This document shows, piece by piece, positions 27,659 through 36,250 of a DNA stretch of 64,000 nucleotides (positions are counted from its first letter, which is position 1; every line of letters begins with the position of its first letter). The notes under the pieces are model-generated. The model was not told the DNA's origin, did not search any database, and saw only the letters and a list, made by a program, of their open reading frames with translations. The DNA comes from Bacillota bacterium (GTDB lineage Bacteria; Bacillota_I; Bacilli_A; RF39; UBA660): contig QAMK01000024.1 in assembly GCA_003149915.1 (NCBI GenBank), forward strand, positions 78,113-142,112, in the 5' to 3' direction. Made by a program: the position numbers and the translations under genes.

Positions 27659-27679
27659 ACAATAGGAGAGTTGATCATT

Positions 27680-27705
27680 AAAAAAGACCAAGTATTATCT
27701 TGATC
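27680..27705 (-). terminator. Terminator of the Xre-like regulator gene
   Basis: Read on the minus strand, GATCAAG pairs with CTTGGTC (one G-U pair) around a six-base loop and is followed by six T residues. Confidence 0.75.
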
Positions 27706-27720
27706 TTCGTTATCATAAAA

Positions 27721-28491
27721 TTACGCAATTTTACGAGATTGAATCTCTGCAATTTTATCTAAAACCTCTTTTGCGTTATCTTCTGTAATCGTCGTATATC
27801 CAAGTTCTTTTAATGCCTGAACCTTTGCTGTATTTAACTCTTGTGTACGGCTTAATTTTTCTTCCTTCTTATGTTCGATTTCTCTTACAAAACGCTTATG
27901 TGTCTCGGCAATTCTACTCTTAGATGCTCCCCCACTCGCATATAACGTCATCGCACTAAACTGAATACTTTCAAAAATGAATTGTTGACTTTCGTTAAAT
28001 GCATACTCGTTTGGATCGGTAAATCCCAAAGACTTAGACATGTATGCTAAAATGTATTTTAATTCTTTTGTCGTATCCATAGATTGTAAGAAATGATATA
28101 AGTATTGATAAGCATGATAAGTCTCTTTGGATTTATCATCTTGTAACTTTTCTTTTAGTAGATTGATAATGTCGGATAAAATCTCTTGTTCTTTTTTATT
28201 GAACCCTTTTAAGTCCGCTAAAACTTCTTTGGAAGATACGTCTTTAACGCCCTCATTTAAACGACTTTCAACAGCGATGATATACTCTCCATCGACGTGA
28301 ATATTCGCGATTTCATCGGCATTTTTGATGCCTAAAAGGCAAAATACTTTCATCGCCTTCTCTTTTGGCCAGTCGTTTAAACTACTCTCCCCTAAGTAAT
28401 TATATAACATCTGTCTAGAAACTCCTAAATATTTGGCTAAGCGAACCTTAGAAATTCCGACTTCAGATAAAATTTTATTTAGTTCTTGCAT
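27721..28491 (-). CDS. Xre-like helix-turn-helix regulator
   Basis: A 256-residue protein with an N-terminal helix-turn-helix (VGISKVRLAKYLGVSRQMLYNYLGE, residues 11-35) of the lambda-repressor/Xre class. The remainder is helical and soluble, including a coiled-coil-like stretch (RFVREIEHKKEEKLSRTQEL) and a C-terminal helical region. It is not a recognised family beyond the DNA-binding domain. Its promoter overlaps an inverted repeat, suggesting autoregulation. It sits at the edge of the AT-rich gap and may bind there, which is only an inference. Confidence 0.7.
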   Translation of the reverse strand: MQELNKILSEVGISKVRLAKYLGVSRQMLYNYLGESSLNDWPKEKAMKVFCLLGIKNADEIANIHVDGEYIIAVESRLNEGVKDVSSKEVLADLKGFNKKEQEILSDIINLLKEKLQDDKSKETYHAYQYLYHFLQSMDTTKELKYILAYMSKSLGFTDPNEYAFNESQQFIFESIQFSAMTLYASGGASKSRIAETHKRFVREIEHKKEEKLSRTQELNTAKVQALKELGYTTITEDNAKEVLDKIAEIQSRKIA

Positions 28492-28518
28492 AATTCTTAA
28501 CCTCCAGTAACATATACT

Positions 28519-28547
28519 ATTTTACCGTTTTGGAAAGTAAAATGCAA
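28519..28547 (-). promoter_or_regulatory. Promoter and possible operator of the Xre-like gene
   Basis: On the minus strand, TTGCAT (28542-28547), a 17-base spacer and TAAAAT (28519-28524). The stretch also carries the inverted repeat TTTTAC-N11-GTAAAA, flanked further out by TACTA and TAGTA, which covers the whole promoter. Confidence 0.5.
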
Positions 28548-28600
28548 TAGTAAAGTTGACAAATTAATTTACAAAATTTTAAGTAAACCTATTGACAAAA

Positions 28601-29626
28601 TTAAGAAATAATGCCACCGCCTAATAAATGACCTTCCATGTCATAAAAAACGACAGATTGTCCGGCTGCAACAGCGCGAACTGGTTGCGAAAGAGTGATT
28701 TGAACACTTTGGCTATCTAATGGAACCAAATCAACCACCGGCACATCTGGGCTACGAAAGCGAATTTTAGCAACGATATCATCGCGCGTAAATGGGAATA
28801 AATCGACGAAAAATTTGCAATCTTTTGCCGTAAACTGACTCTTGTATAGGTGTTCCTCGCTTCCTAAGACTACCTGATTGCTCTCTGGACGGATTTCTAA
28901 AACGTAAAGAGGGGTCTCGTTGGATATACCCAAACCTTTCCGTTGACCAACCGTATAGTAAATGATTCCTTTATGTCGTCCAAGTACTTTACCATTAAGA
29001 TCGACAAAGTCTCCTTCTGGAATCTCTTTGGTTCCATTTTTCTTTAAGAACGAAACATAATCTTTGTTTGGTACAAAGCAAATCTCTTCACTATCTTTCT
29101 TACTGGCAACAGGAAGACCTAACTCTCTTGCTTTTTCTCTGATTTCCTCTTTAGACTGAAACCTTGCAAGAGGGAACACTAAATTCGGAAGTACGTCAGG
29201 ATCAATTCGATATAAAAAATAGCTTTGATCTTTTAAAGAGGTGTTTTTCTCTAGTAAACCATCCTTCATGGAAACATAATGACCGGTTGCTAAATAATCG
29301 ATACCATTTTCTTTGGCATACTGATACATCGCACCAAATTTAAAATGCTCATTACACAAAATACAAGGATTGGGAGTACTTCCCTCTTGATAAGAATCGA
29401 TAAAAGGAAGGATTACCTTGTTTCGAAATTCTTCTTCTAAATGCAGCACGCGATGTTCAATACCTAAGAAATCAGCAACGGTTTTCGCATCTTTCACAGT
29501 TTCCTCTTCGTTATTAGGAATCAGTACCATCGTAATACCGATCACTTGGTATCCTTCTTGTTTTAATAATGCTGCTGCAACGGAAGAGTCTACTCCCCCA
29601 CTCATTCCCAACAATACAGACTTCAT
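28601..29626 (-). CDS. mnmA: tRNA-specific 2-thiouridylase MnmA
   Basis: MnmA thiolates U34 of tRNAs for Lys, Glu and Gln. The 341-residue protein has the ATP-binding PP-loop SGGVDSS (residues 9-15), the catalytic Cys of NPCILCNEHFKF and the second Cys in EEICFVPNKDYVSFL, and the C-terminal beta-barrel. ATG 29626 is chosen because AGGTGA precedes it at the right distance; the GTG at 29635 is part of that binding site. No cysteine desulfurase gene is next to it. Confidence 0.95.
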   Translation of the reverse strand: MKSVLLGMSGGVDSSVAAALLKQEGYQVIGITMVLIPNNEEETVKDAKTVADFLGIEHRVLHLEEEFRNKVILPFIDSYQEGSTPNPCILCNEHFKFGAMYQYAKENGIDYLATGHYVSMKDGLLEKNTSLKDQSYFLYRIDPDVLPNLVFPLARFQSKEEIREKARELGLPVASKKDSEEICFVPNKDYVSFLKKNGTKEIPEGDFVDLNGKVLGRHKGIIYYTVGQRKGLGISNETPLYVLEIRPESNQVVLGSEEHLYKSQFTAKDCKFFVDLFPFTRDDIVAKIRFRSPDVPVVDLVPLDSQSVQITLSQPVRAVAAGQSVVFYDMEGHLLGGGIIS

Positions 29627-29666
29627 AAAAATCACCTAAAAAGATTATACCGTAAAACCCGTCATT

Positions 29667-30272
29667 TTAAAACAAAAATAATAGATTTGGTAAAACGTAT
29701 GCTTCCCATAAAGAATCGATGACGGACAAAATTAAAAGAATCCCCAACAACTTGCTATAACGAATCATATATTGTTGCAAATGATACGATTTCTTACGAA
29801 ATAAATTAGAACACAATCGAAACGCAAAATAAAGGCTGTGGAAGGTCAAAACAACCATTCCTAGTATAAATAATAATTTAAATGGAAACACGTAAATTAA
29901 GGCCGTTAAAATACCTTTTAAACCGAATGTTTGTAAAAATCCAAAGATACTGAAACCAAAAAGAAAGGTTTTGGCCATATAAAGCAAAAATACAATTGGA
30001 ATACCAATCATTGAAATTCCTAAAACCCAGATTCCAATCGTAAATAAAAGATTGCTGCCAACACTTCCCAAGAAGAGAGAAAACGCATCGTACTCTTCTT
30101 TCCGAAAGTTATGAAAATACGTATAGATACTATCGGTCACAATCTTTTTATTGACAGAATCTAAACATAATAAATAGATGAGACTAGCAAGAATCATAAC
30201 ACCACCCAAGATAAGTAACCAGATATATTGTTTGCTCTGCTTTTGAATATTAGCCTTTTGAAACTTGTACAT
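29667..30272 (-). CDS. spoIIM: Stage II sporulation protein M (SpoIIM/DUF95)
   Basis: A 201-residue membrane protein with about five hydrophobic segments and the DUF95 pattern (FRKEEYDAFSLFLGSVGSNLL; GISMIGIPIVFLLYMAKTFLFGFSIFGFLQTFG). In B. subtilis SpoIIM works with SpoIID and SpoIIP in the mother cell to dissolve septal peptidoglycan and drive engulfment. spoIIP is also in this window, at 54.1 kb. ATG 30272 is preferred over GTG 30281, which lies in the AGGTGA binding site. Confidence 0.8.
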   Translation of the reverse strand: MYKFQKANIQKQSKQYIWLLILGGVMILASLIYLLCLDSVNKKIVTDSIYTYFHNFRKEEYDAFSLFLGSVGSNLLFTIGIWVLGISMIGIPIVFLLYMAKTFLFGFSIFGFLQTFGLKGILTALIYVFPFKLLFILGMVVLTFHSLYFAFRLCSNLFRKKSYHLQQYMIRYSKLLGILLILSVIDSLWEAYVLPNLLFLF

Positions 30273-30390
30273 TTCGATCACCTAATTCACTATATGAAAG
30301 AACCCAAATTCCATGATAACTATTTTTAGAAATGTTTGAGCGAAAACCAATAAATTCCCTTCAACATATTCTTTCGTTTTCCAAAAAAGT

Positions 30391-30419
30391 TTTACTTTCT
30401 GTTCTAAATTCGATATAAT
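30391..30419 (+). promoter_or_regulatory. Promoter of the 30-residue membrane peptide
   Basis: TTTACT (30391-30396), a 17-base spacer and TATAAT (30414-30419), about 40 bases before the start codon. Confidence 0.6.
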
Positions 30420-30458
30420 AGAAAAAGAAAAAGGAAAACAATTTGGAGGCGGGATAAA

Positions 30459-30551
30459 ATGAATAAGAAATTAACCAAAGGAATTGCCGTATTTTTAACA
30501 TTTATCATGGTATTTTCATTTGTAGCAATGATCGTTGCCTACTTCATGTAA
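30459..30551 (+). CDS. Small single-pass membrane peptide, 30 residues
   Basis: A 30-residue peptide with a basic start (MNKKLTKG) and one membrane helix (IAVFLTFIMVFSFVAMIVAY). It has a clear promoter, a GGAGG binding site at a good distance and its own terminator, so it is very likely expressed although tiny. Such peptides often regulate membrane complexes. It is a lone plus-strand unit in a minus-strand block between spoIIM and helD. No family assigned. Confidence 0.55.
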   Translation: MNKKLTKGIAVFLTFIMVFSFVAMIVAYFM

Positions 30552-30558
30552 AAGAATC

Positions 30559-30589
30559 AAAAAAAGACTAAGTAAAATTAGTCTTTTTT
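30559..30589. terminator. Bidirectional terminator between the small peptide and helD
   Basis: GACTAA (30566-30571) pairs with TTAGTC (30578-30583), extended by A-T pairs on both sides with A and T flanks, so it works in both directions. Confidence 0.8.
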
Positions 30590-30591
30590 CT

Positions 30592-32637
30592 TTACCAAGA
30601 TTGTTGATTGACGAGTACCAAACAATGTTGTGCACGAGTGACAGCAACGTAATATAAGTATTTCTCTTCTTGTTGATAAGGATCGATTTCTTCTGTGTAG
30701 ATAATGACGGCATCGAACTCTAATCCCTTTGCTAAATAAGATGGCACAATGACCAAATTGCCCATGAATTGAACTCCAGAATCTCGTAAAAGTCGCAATT
30801 CCTCAAAGTCTTCATGTAAGCTTTGATAGACATCTTCTGCTTCGTCATCCGTTTTGGTAATGACCGCTACTTTATGATAAGAAGATACTAGTTTTTCCAA
30901 ATATGGTTTCAAGTCTTTTGCTTTTGTAACTTTCACTTCCGTTACGGGAACGTGGTTTTCCCGGCGGACACTAACGGCATATTGAAGTCCTAAAATACGG
31001 TTGGAATACTCGATAATCTCTGGACTAGAACGATACGTTTTTGTAAGTTCGACATAGCGGTAATCTTTCACTAAAACCCGACATAAACGTTCTAATGAGT
31101 CGTAATGATAAACCGGATTGATCGTCTGGTTGACGTCTCCTAAAATCGTAAACGCTGCTCGTGGGAATATTTTCCGTAAAATGATGTACTGCAACAAGTT
31201 GTAATCTTGTGCTTCATCGATGACAATCTGTTTAATCTGAGAAGAATACGGAAATCCTTCCATCAATCCTTTCATGTAAATAAACGGAAGTGTATCTTCA
31301 AATAACAAGTCTTTGCGATCGACAAATTTCTTGATGACTTCATCACTCAAATTGTACCCGAACTTCTTTTGAAATACTTTTGATTTAAATAAGTGCGTAT
31401 AAACAGTTTTAAAATCGTGTTTTAAGTTCAAATTCTCGTAAAGTCGTTTCTTTAAGGATTTTAAATGCTTTCCACGTTTGTAATTTCGAATATCACAAAT
31501 ATGTTCTGCAATGGCGTCGATTCGGTTAAATAACGGTAATTTACTATATCGATCATGTAGTAATACGTTCAATTCATCTTTTAAAAGTGGTTTCTCATCG
31601 TATTCAAAACTGCGATAAAAGAAGGTATGTAACTCGATTTCTTTATAGTAAGTATTCATTACTCGAATAAAGTCATCGGAAAGCTTCAACTCACTTAACG
31701 AAACATCATCGATTTGGTGAAGATAATACCGTTCGATAAATGATGTGAATGATTCGATGGATTCGTACTCATCGATGTACTCTTTGGCAAAATCGTGGAA
31801 CGTCGTCTCCAAAGCGTTTGCTTCCCCTAATTCCGGCAATACATTCGAAATATACTCAGCGAATATGTTGTTAGGAGAAAAGATCAAAACGTTTTTAGAA
31901 GTCAATTTCGGAATCCGGTAAAGTAAATACGCAATTCGGTGTAATGCTACCGAAGTTTTTCCAGAACCGGCAATTCCCTGTACAACCAAATGTTTATCGT
32001 CAGTATTACGGATAATCTGATCCTGTTCTTTTTGAATCGTATTGACGATATTTTTCATCTTCTCCCCAGATTCACTTGCCAACACTTCTTGTAAGAAGTC
32101 ATCCGTAACATTTAAATTGTTATCGAAAACGGCCTTCATTTTCCGTTTTTCGATTTTATATTGTCGTTTTAAAGTAAGGGTTCCAGAAACAGTTCCCGAT
32201 GGCGCACGATAAGAAGAAGGACCCAGTTTCTCTTCATAGAACAAACTAGCAATCGGACTTCTCCAATCGTAAATGTAATGATGAAACTCTTTTGTTAAAT
32301 GAGTGATACCGATGTAAACGACCGACTGATCCCCATCCTCATCTGTAAAATCGATTCGACCGAAATAAGGATTATCTTTAATGCGATATAACTTCCTATA
32401 ATACGCAACTTGTTGATTATGAAGTTGAGCATCCATATCCGCCTGTTGCATCTCACTACGAAGTTCTTGAGCGTCCATATTCCCCTTATTTTGCCAAATG
32501 TATTTTCGAAATTCGTTCTCTTCTTGGAAACTCTTCTCCATACTGGTATCCATATGACTCAATTCCTGATCCAAATAGGATAAGCACTCTTTCAAATAGT
32601 TTTTCTCTTTTTGCAACTCTTTTGCATCTAGTTCCAT
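30592..32637 (-). CDS. helD: HelD-like UvrD/Rep-family helicase (RNA polymerase recycling factor)
   Basis: HelD is a UvrD-type motor that frees stalled RNA polymerase from DNA. The 681-residue protein has the expected N-terminal coiled coil (KELQKEKNYLKECLSYLD), a first helicase domain with Walker A GIAGSGKTSVALHR near residue 220, and late motifs QIVIDEAQDYN, LGDVNQTINP, and VAVTRAQHCLVLV at the C-terminus. Length fits shorter HelD forms of Firmicutes. GGAGGAG precedes the ATG. Confidence 0.85.
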   Translation of the reverse strand: MELDAKELQKEKNYLKECLSYLDQELSHMDTSMEKSFQEENEFRKYIWQNKGNMDAQELRSEMQQADMDAQLHNQQVAYYRKLYRIKDNPYFGRIDFTDEDGDQSVVYIGITHLTKEFHHYIYDWRSPIASLFYEEKLGPSSYRAPSGTVSGTLTLKRQYKIEKRKMKAVFDNNLNVTDDFLQEVLASESGEKMKNIVNTIQKEQDQIIRNTDDKHLVVQGIAGSGKTSVALHRIAYLLYRIPKLTSKNVLIFSPNNIFAEYISNVLPELGEANALETTFHDFAKEYIDEYESIESFTSFIERYYLHQIDDVSLSELKLSDDFIRVMNTYYKEIELHTFFYRSFEYDEKPLLKDELNVLLHDRYSKLPLFNRIDAIAEHICDIRNYKRGKHLKSLKKRLYENLNLKHDFKTVYTHLFKSKVFQKKFGYNLSDEVIKKFVDRKDLLFEDTLPFIYMKGLMEGFPYSSQIKQIVIDEAQDYNLLQYIILRKIFPRAAFTILGDVNQTINPVYHYDSLERLCRVLVKDYRYVELTKTYRSSPEIIEYSNRILGLQYAVSVRRENHVPVTEVKVTKAKDLKPYLEKLVSSYHKVAVITKTDDEAEDVYQSLHEDFEELRLLRDSGVQFMGNLVIVPSYLAKGLEFDAVIIYTEEIDPYQQEEKYLYYVAVTRAQHCLVLVNQQSW

Positions 32638-32776
32638 TTGAACACTCCTCCTTCGTCCTTCAAACGATTCCTATCTACATCACAAACCAGTAGATTAGGT
32701 CCAAACGTACCAATTATATCCCATTTAAAAAGAATCGGTCAACGGTTTTCGAACCATTTTTAAAAACTTGTCAGTC

Positions 32777-32803
32777 AAAAAGAAAAGGAACGTTAAGTTC
32801 CTT
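32777..32803 (-). terminator. Terminator of spoIVB
   Basis: On the minus strand AAGGAAC pairs with GTTCCTT around TTAAC, followed by a T-rich run. It starts in the last codons of spoIVB. Confidence 0.85.
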
Positions 32804-33788
32804 GTTTTTCTGCTTCATCTAGCATAGTCGTAAGATAAATTCCGTAGCCTTTAGCCGGGTCACTTACAACTACATGAGTTACAGCACCAATGATCATATC
32901 ATTTTGAATAATCGGACTACCACTCATGCCTTGAACAATTCCGCCCGTACTTTCGAGTAATCTTTCATCCGTCACTTGAAATAGAATGTTTTTGGTTTCG
33001 TGATCCGGGTCTAAATTTAATATTTCAATATCGAACTCCTCTACTTCATCACCATTTAAAACCGTTAAGATGGTGGCTGGACCAATTTGAATATCGTCCT
33101 TTGTACCAACTTTCATCGCCTCTTTTGTAACTTCTTCAGAGTATGTTCCGTAAATGCCGGATGCTTCGTTTGCCTTTATATTTCCTAATATTTTTGACGA
33201 ATCAAAGCGTGCATTTTTGCTACCTGGCGTCGTAGCCGTACCTTTCGTAATTCCCGTCACCGTGGACGCAAAGATTTTTCCTTCTTTAACTTCGATTTTA
33301 TAAGCCGTATTTTTCTCATCGATTTCATGTCCCAACGCGCCGTATGTTGCAATACCAGAGGACGTATCGATGTACGTAATGCTTCCAATTCCGAGGATTG
33401 AATCTTTGACATACAATCCGGTTTTATAAACACCATTATCATCTTTCGTTACAGAAAGTGCCGTATCGTATTCTTTCCCATTTCGTTCATATGTAATTTG
33501 CGTATTTTCAATATCGCCTGTTTCCATTTTAGCGACCATGTCATCGATGGAAGAGACAGCCTCTCCATTTACTTTCTTAATGACATCGCCTAAAACGAGT
33601 CCCGATTCTCTACCGACGTCTTCACCGTCAACTTCGTAAAATCCGACGACGATGACGCCCTCATTACTGACTTTAATACCGATGTTTTCGCCACCCGGAA
33701 CGACGTATTCTGGAATCGCCCAAACTGAAATAGGTAGAATAAATAAGATGAAGGCCAGAAAAAAATGTAGTTTGTGTTTGAGTTTCAT
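32793..33788 (-). CDS. spoIVB: SpoIVB-type serine peptidase (S55)
   Basis: SpoIVB is secreted by the forespore and triggers SigK activation by cleaving SpoIVFA. The ~331-residue protein has an N-terminal signal/anchor segment (FFLAFILFILPISVWA), a PDZ domain (VGRESGLVLGDVIKKVNGE) and the S55 catalytic residues: His in ALGHEID, Asp in VTDERLL, Ser in GMSGSPII. ATG 33788 is preferred over 33797, which touches the GGGAG binding site. Its presence fits the other sporulation genes here. Confidence 0.88.
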   Translation of the reverse strand: MKLKHKLHFFLAFILFILPISVWAIPEYVVPGGENIGIKVSNEGVIVVGFYEVDGEDVGRESGLVLGDVIKKVNGEAVSSIDDMVAKMETGDIENTQITYERNGKEYDTALSVTKDDNGVYKTGLYVKDSILGIGSITYIDTSSGIATYGALGHEIDEKNTAYKIEVKEGKIFASTVTGITKGTATTPGSKNARFDSSKILGNIKANEASGIYGTYSEEVTKEAMKVGTKDDIQIGPATILTVLNGDEVEEFDIEILNLDPDHETKNILFQVTDERLLESTGGIVQGMSGSPIIQNDMIIGAVTHVVVSDPAKGYGIYLTTMLDEAEKQGT

Positions 33789-33853
33789 AAAAATCATCTC
33801 CCAACTAAACTACATTTATAGTGTTGCATTCTACTACGTTTTTATACCTAAGA

Positions 33854-34093
33854 TTATTCTTGAACAGTAAAATCTGACAATGTTCCATCTTCATTTAAAA
33901 TTTTATTGATAGATTCCTCGGCACTCTTTAACTTTTTACTGCATTTATTTGCCAATTTCATAGCTTTATTAAATTGATCGATGGCATCATCTAACGGCAC
34001 ATTGCCACTTTCTAGTCCTTTGACAATTACCTCTAGTTCTGCTAAATCTTCTTCAAAACTAGTTTCCTTTGTTTTTTTCTTTTTTTCTTCCAT
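33854..34093 (-). CDS. xseB: Exodeoxyribonuclease VII small subunit
   Basis: XseB binds the large subunit of exonuclease VII, which degrades single-stranded DNA. The 79-residue protein has the core FEEDLAELEVIVKGLESGNVPLDDAIDQFNKAMKL typical of the family. GGAGGAGAAAG precedes the ATG. It overlaps the 3' end of xseA by 35 bases, as in many Firmicutes. Confidence 0.93.
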   Translation of the reverse strand: MEEKKKKTKETSFEEDLAELEVIVKGLESGNVPLDDAIDQFNKAMKLANKCSKKLKSAEESINKILNEDGTLSDFTVQE

Positions 34094-35360
34094 CTTTCTT
34101 CTCCTCCTTCACGACTTTTGCTTCTATCGTTCCATCCGTAACTGTAATGGATAACAAATCATCTACTTTAGCATCGGATACTTTAGACACTAATCCGTTT
34201 TGATTCCTCACAATCGAATAACCGCGTTTGATGGTTAAAAGTGGATTTAATGCTTCTAGTTTCGACAACATCGTTACCAACGACCGTTCTTGGTTTACAA
34301 AAACAATTTCAGGATTGGTAAAACAGCGATGCTTCATAATATATAAAAACTGATCTTTTTTCTTACTTACGATGTGTTGCATGGCAAGTTCTAAACGGTC
34401 GTATAGACGGTCAAATGTCTCCTCTTTTACTTCGTAAATTGCCATTGGATTTTGAAAAATAAAACTTTTTTGAAGTTGCTCCAACTTCTCTTGTTTCGAT
34501 GCAACTTGGGTTAGCAATGCTTTGTTAAGACGAAGTGTAATTTGTTTTAATAACGCTTCGACATCCGGTAAGTTCGGAACGGCCATTTCTGCTGCTCCGG
34601 TAGGAGTCGGTGCTCTCATATCGGCTACGAAGTCAGCAATCGTAAAGTCGACTTCGTGACCGACCGCACTGATGACAGGAATGTCACAATCGAAAATTGC
34701 CCGTGCCACAATCTCTTCGTTAAAACACCACAAATCTTCAATGGAGCCACCACCACGACCGACGATTAAAACATCGATCGGATAGGTACTCGCCACCTCG
34801 ATTTGTTTTGCAATCGATTGTGCTCCTTCTTTTCCTTGTACCAAAGCCGGAAATAAAATCGTACTGGTTAAAGGCCATCTTCTATGAATCGTACTTAAAA
34901 TATCGCGAATTGCTGCTCCCGTCGGTGCCGTCACAATTCCAATTACTTTCGGATACTTTGGAATTGGCTTTTTAAACTCTGGATTGAAAAGTCCCTCTTT
35001 GGCAAGTTTTTCTTTTAGTTGTTCAAATGCAATGTATAAGTTTCCAATGCCATCTTCGACCATTTCATCGACGTAAATTTGGTATCCTCCAGTCGCTTCG
35101 TAGACAGAAACTTTCCCCGTCACCATGACTTTCATGCCATCTTGTGGCACAAATTTCATTTTAGAGGCACGCGATGCAAACATCACAGCATTGATTCTAG
35201 AATTATCATCCTTTAAGGTAAAGTAAAAGTGACCTCTCGTATGAGCCTTAAAATTGGAGATTTCTCCCTTTAAGAAAACGACATTTAAATTGGCATCGCC
35301 ATCAATTTTATATTTGATATATCTGGTGAGTTGTGTCACCGTAATATATTTATCTTGCAT
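34059..35360 (-). CDS. xseA: Exodeoxyribonuclease VII large subunit
   Basis: XseA carries the catalytic centre of exonuclease VII. The 433-residue protein has the N-terminal OB-fold (YITVTQLTRYIKYKIDGDANLNVVFLKGEISNF), the catalytic core (VIGIVTAPTGAAIRDI; IVGRGGGSIEDLW; DIPVISAVGHEVDFTIADFVADMRAPTPTGAAE) and a C-terminal coiled-coil part. ATG 35360 is chosen because the GTG at 35372 is in the GTGAGG binding site. It overlaps nusB by 11 bases, so the genes are coupled. Confidence 0.95.
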   Translation of the reverse strand: MQDKYITVTQLTRYIKYKIDGDANLNVVFLKGEISNFKAHTRGHFYFTLKDDNSRINAVMFASRASKMKFVPQDGMKVMVTGKVSVYEATGGYQIYVDEMVEDGIGNLYIAFEQLKEKLAKEGLFNPEFKKPIPKYPKVIGIVTAPTGAAIRDILSTIHRRWPLTSTILFPALVQGKEGAQSIAKQIEVASTYPIDVLIVGRGGGSIEDLWCFNEEIVARAIFDCDIPVISAVGHEVDFTIADFVADMRAPTPTGAAEMAVPNLPDVEALLKQITLRLNKALLTQVASKQEKLEQLQKSFIFQNPMAIYEVKEETFDRLYDRLELAMQHIVSKKKDQFLYIMKHRCFTNPEIVFVNQERSLVTMLSKLEALNPLLTIKRGYSIVRNQNGLVSKVSDAKVDDLLSITVTDGTIEAKVVKEEKKDGRKKEKNKGN

Positions 35361-35766
35361 CGGAAACCTCACTGTGATAGATGCGGTCTAATACCCCATT
35401 GATTAAACCGGTAACTTTCTCATCACTATACTTTTTAGAAAGTTCAATTGCTTCGTTGATTGCAACAACAGAAGGAGTCTCTGTATAAAGAAGTTCATAA
35501 ATTCCCAAACTGATGATGGCTTGGTCAACCTTATTTAATCGCTTCATCTTCCAGCCGGACTCTTCTAAATATCGATCCGCTACTTCTGAGATATGTTTTT
35601 GATGTTCGATGACACCGTGAACAGTGTCAGAAACGAAATCATTTTGAACCTCTAATTGCTCTTTGATGAAATCATCGACGTTGTACTCTAATTTAGTTTC
35701 TCCTAAAATGTAAGATTGATACAACACTTTCATAATAATTTCTCTTAATTCACTACGATTTTTCAT
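35350..35766 (-). CDS. nusB: Transcription antitermination factor NusB
   Basis: NusB binds boxA RNA with S10 and supports rRNA transcription. The 138-residue protein starts MKNRSELREIIMKVLYQSYI and has the family C-terminus TPSVVAINEAIELSKKYSDEKVTGLINGVLDRI. A longer frame to 35850 has no binding site and is not conserved-looking, so ATG 35766 is used; the AGAAAGAAG ahead is modest. nusB-xseA-xseB is a standard Firmicutes order. Confidence 0.93.
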   Translation of the reverse strand: MKNRSELREIIMKVLYQSYILGETKLEYNVDDFIKEQLEVQNDFVSDTVHGVIEHQKHISEVADRYLEESGWKMKRLNKVDQAIISLGIYELLYTETPSVVAINEAIELSKKYSDEKVTGLINGVLDRIYHSEVSDAR

Positions 35767-35780
35767 AGATACACTTCTTT

Positions 35781-36200
35781 CTAATGATTTATTTTTGACG
35801 AATATGTTTTGACACGAACAGGTGCCTTTTGAGTTAGTCGTGCAACGCAAACATCCAAATTTCGAATTTCACGATTGATTTTGGAAAGTTGCAAAGAAAC
35901 TTCTGAACCAATCTCTTCTAACGTTTCCAAATCGCGTTCCAACATCGCACAATTGCCAGCTTCTGCCACGATTCGGTAAAATTCATTCTTAGCACCATCC
36001 AATCGATTGTAATGATTTAATAAATTCGCTTGTTGTTGCAAAAGATAATACCGTTTTAAAGAAATGGAATTATACTGTATCAAATAACGATGAACCTTAA
36101 TGTCTTCCATCGGAAACGGAATCGTCTCACAAACCTTGGAATCTTGTTTAGGTGATCCTGGTTCATAATTTACTTTTGGAAAATAAATTAATTCTCCCAT
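35781..36200 (-). CDS. Small helical protein, unrecognised
   Basis: A 139-residue soluble protein, first ~30 residues proline-rich, the rest mainly helical with coiled-coil potential (YYLLQQQANLLNHYNRLDGAKNEFY; LERDLETLEEIGSEVSLQLSKINREIRNLD). No family recognised. AGGTG lies eight bases before the ATG. It lies just upstream of nusB by 14 bases and is probably in the same operon. Confidence 0.55.
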   Translation of the reverse strand: MGELIYFPKVNYEPGSPKQDSKVCETIPFPMEDIKVHRYLIQYNSISLKRYYLLQQQANLLNHYNRLDGAKNEFYRIVAEAGNCAMLERDLETLEEIGSEVSLQLSKINREIRNLDVCVARLTQKAPVRVKTYSSKINH

Positions 36201-36250
36201 ACTACATACACCTCATTTGCAATAATCATATCATAAAAGTGGTTCTAACA

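Larger units (their letters stand above)
27062..27679. other. AT-rich intergenic region with palindromes and short repeats
   Basis: About 620 bases with no convincing gene apart from a doubtful 33-codon frame at 27141. The sequence is far more AT-rich than its surroundings. It contains two identical palindromes around ACGCGCGT (27483-27558) and a 17-bp tandem repeat (27625-27658). It lies where gene direction changes from mainly plus to mainly minus, so it may be in the terminus region. Confidence 0.6.
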
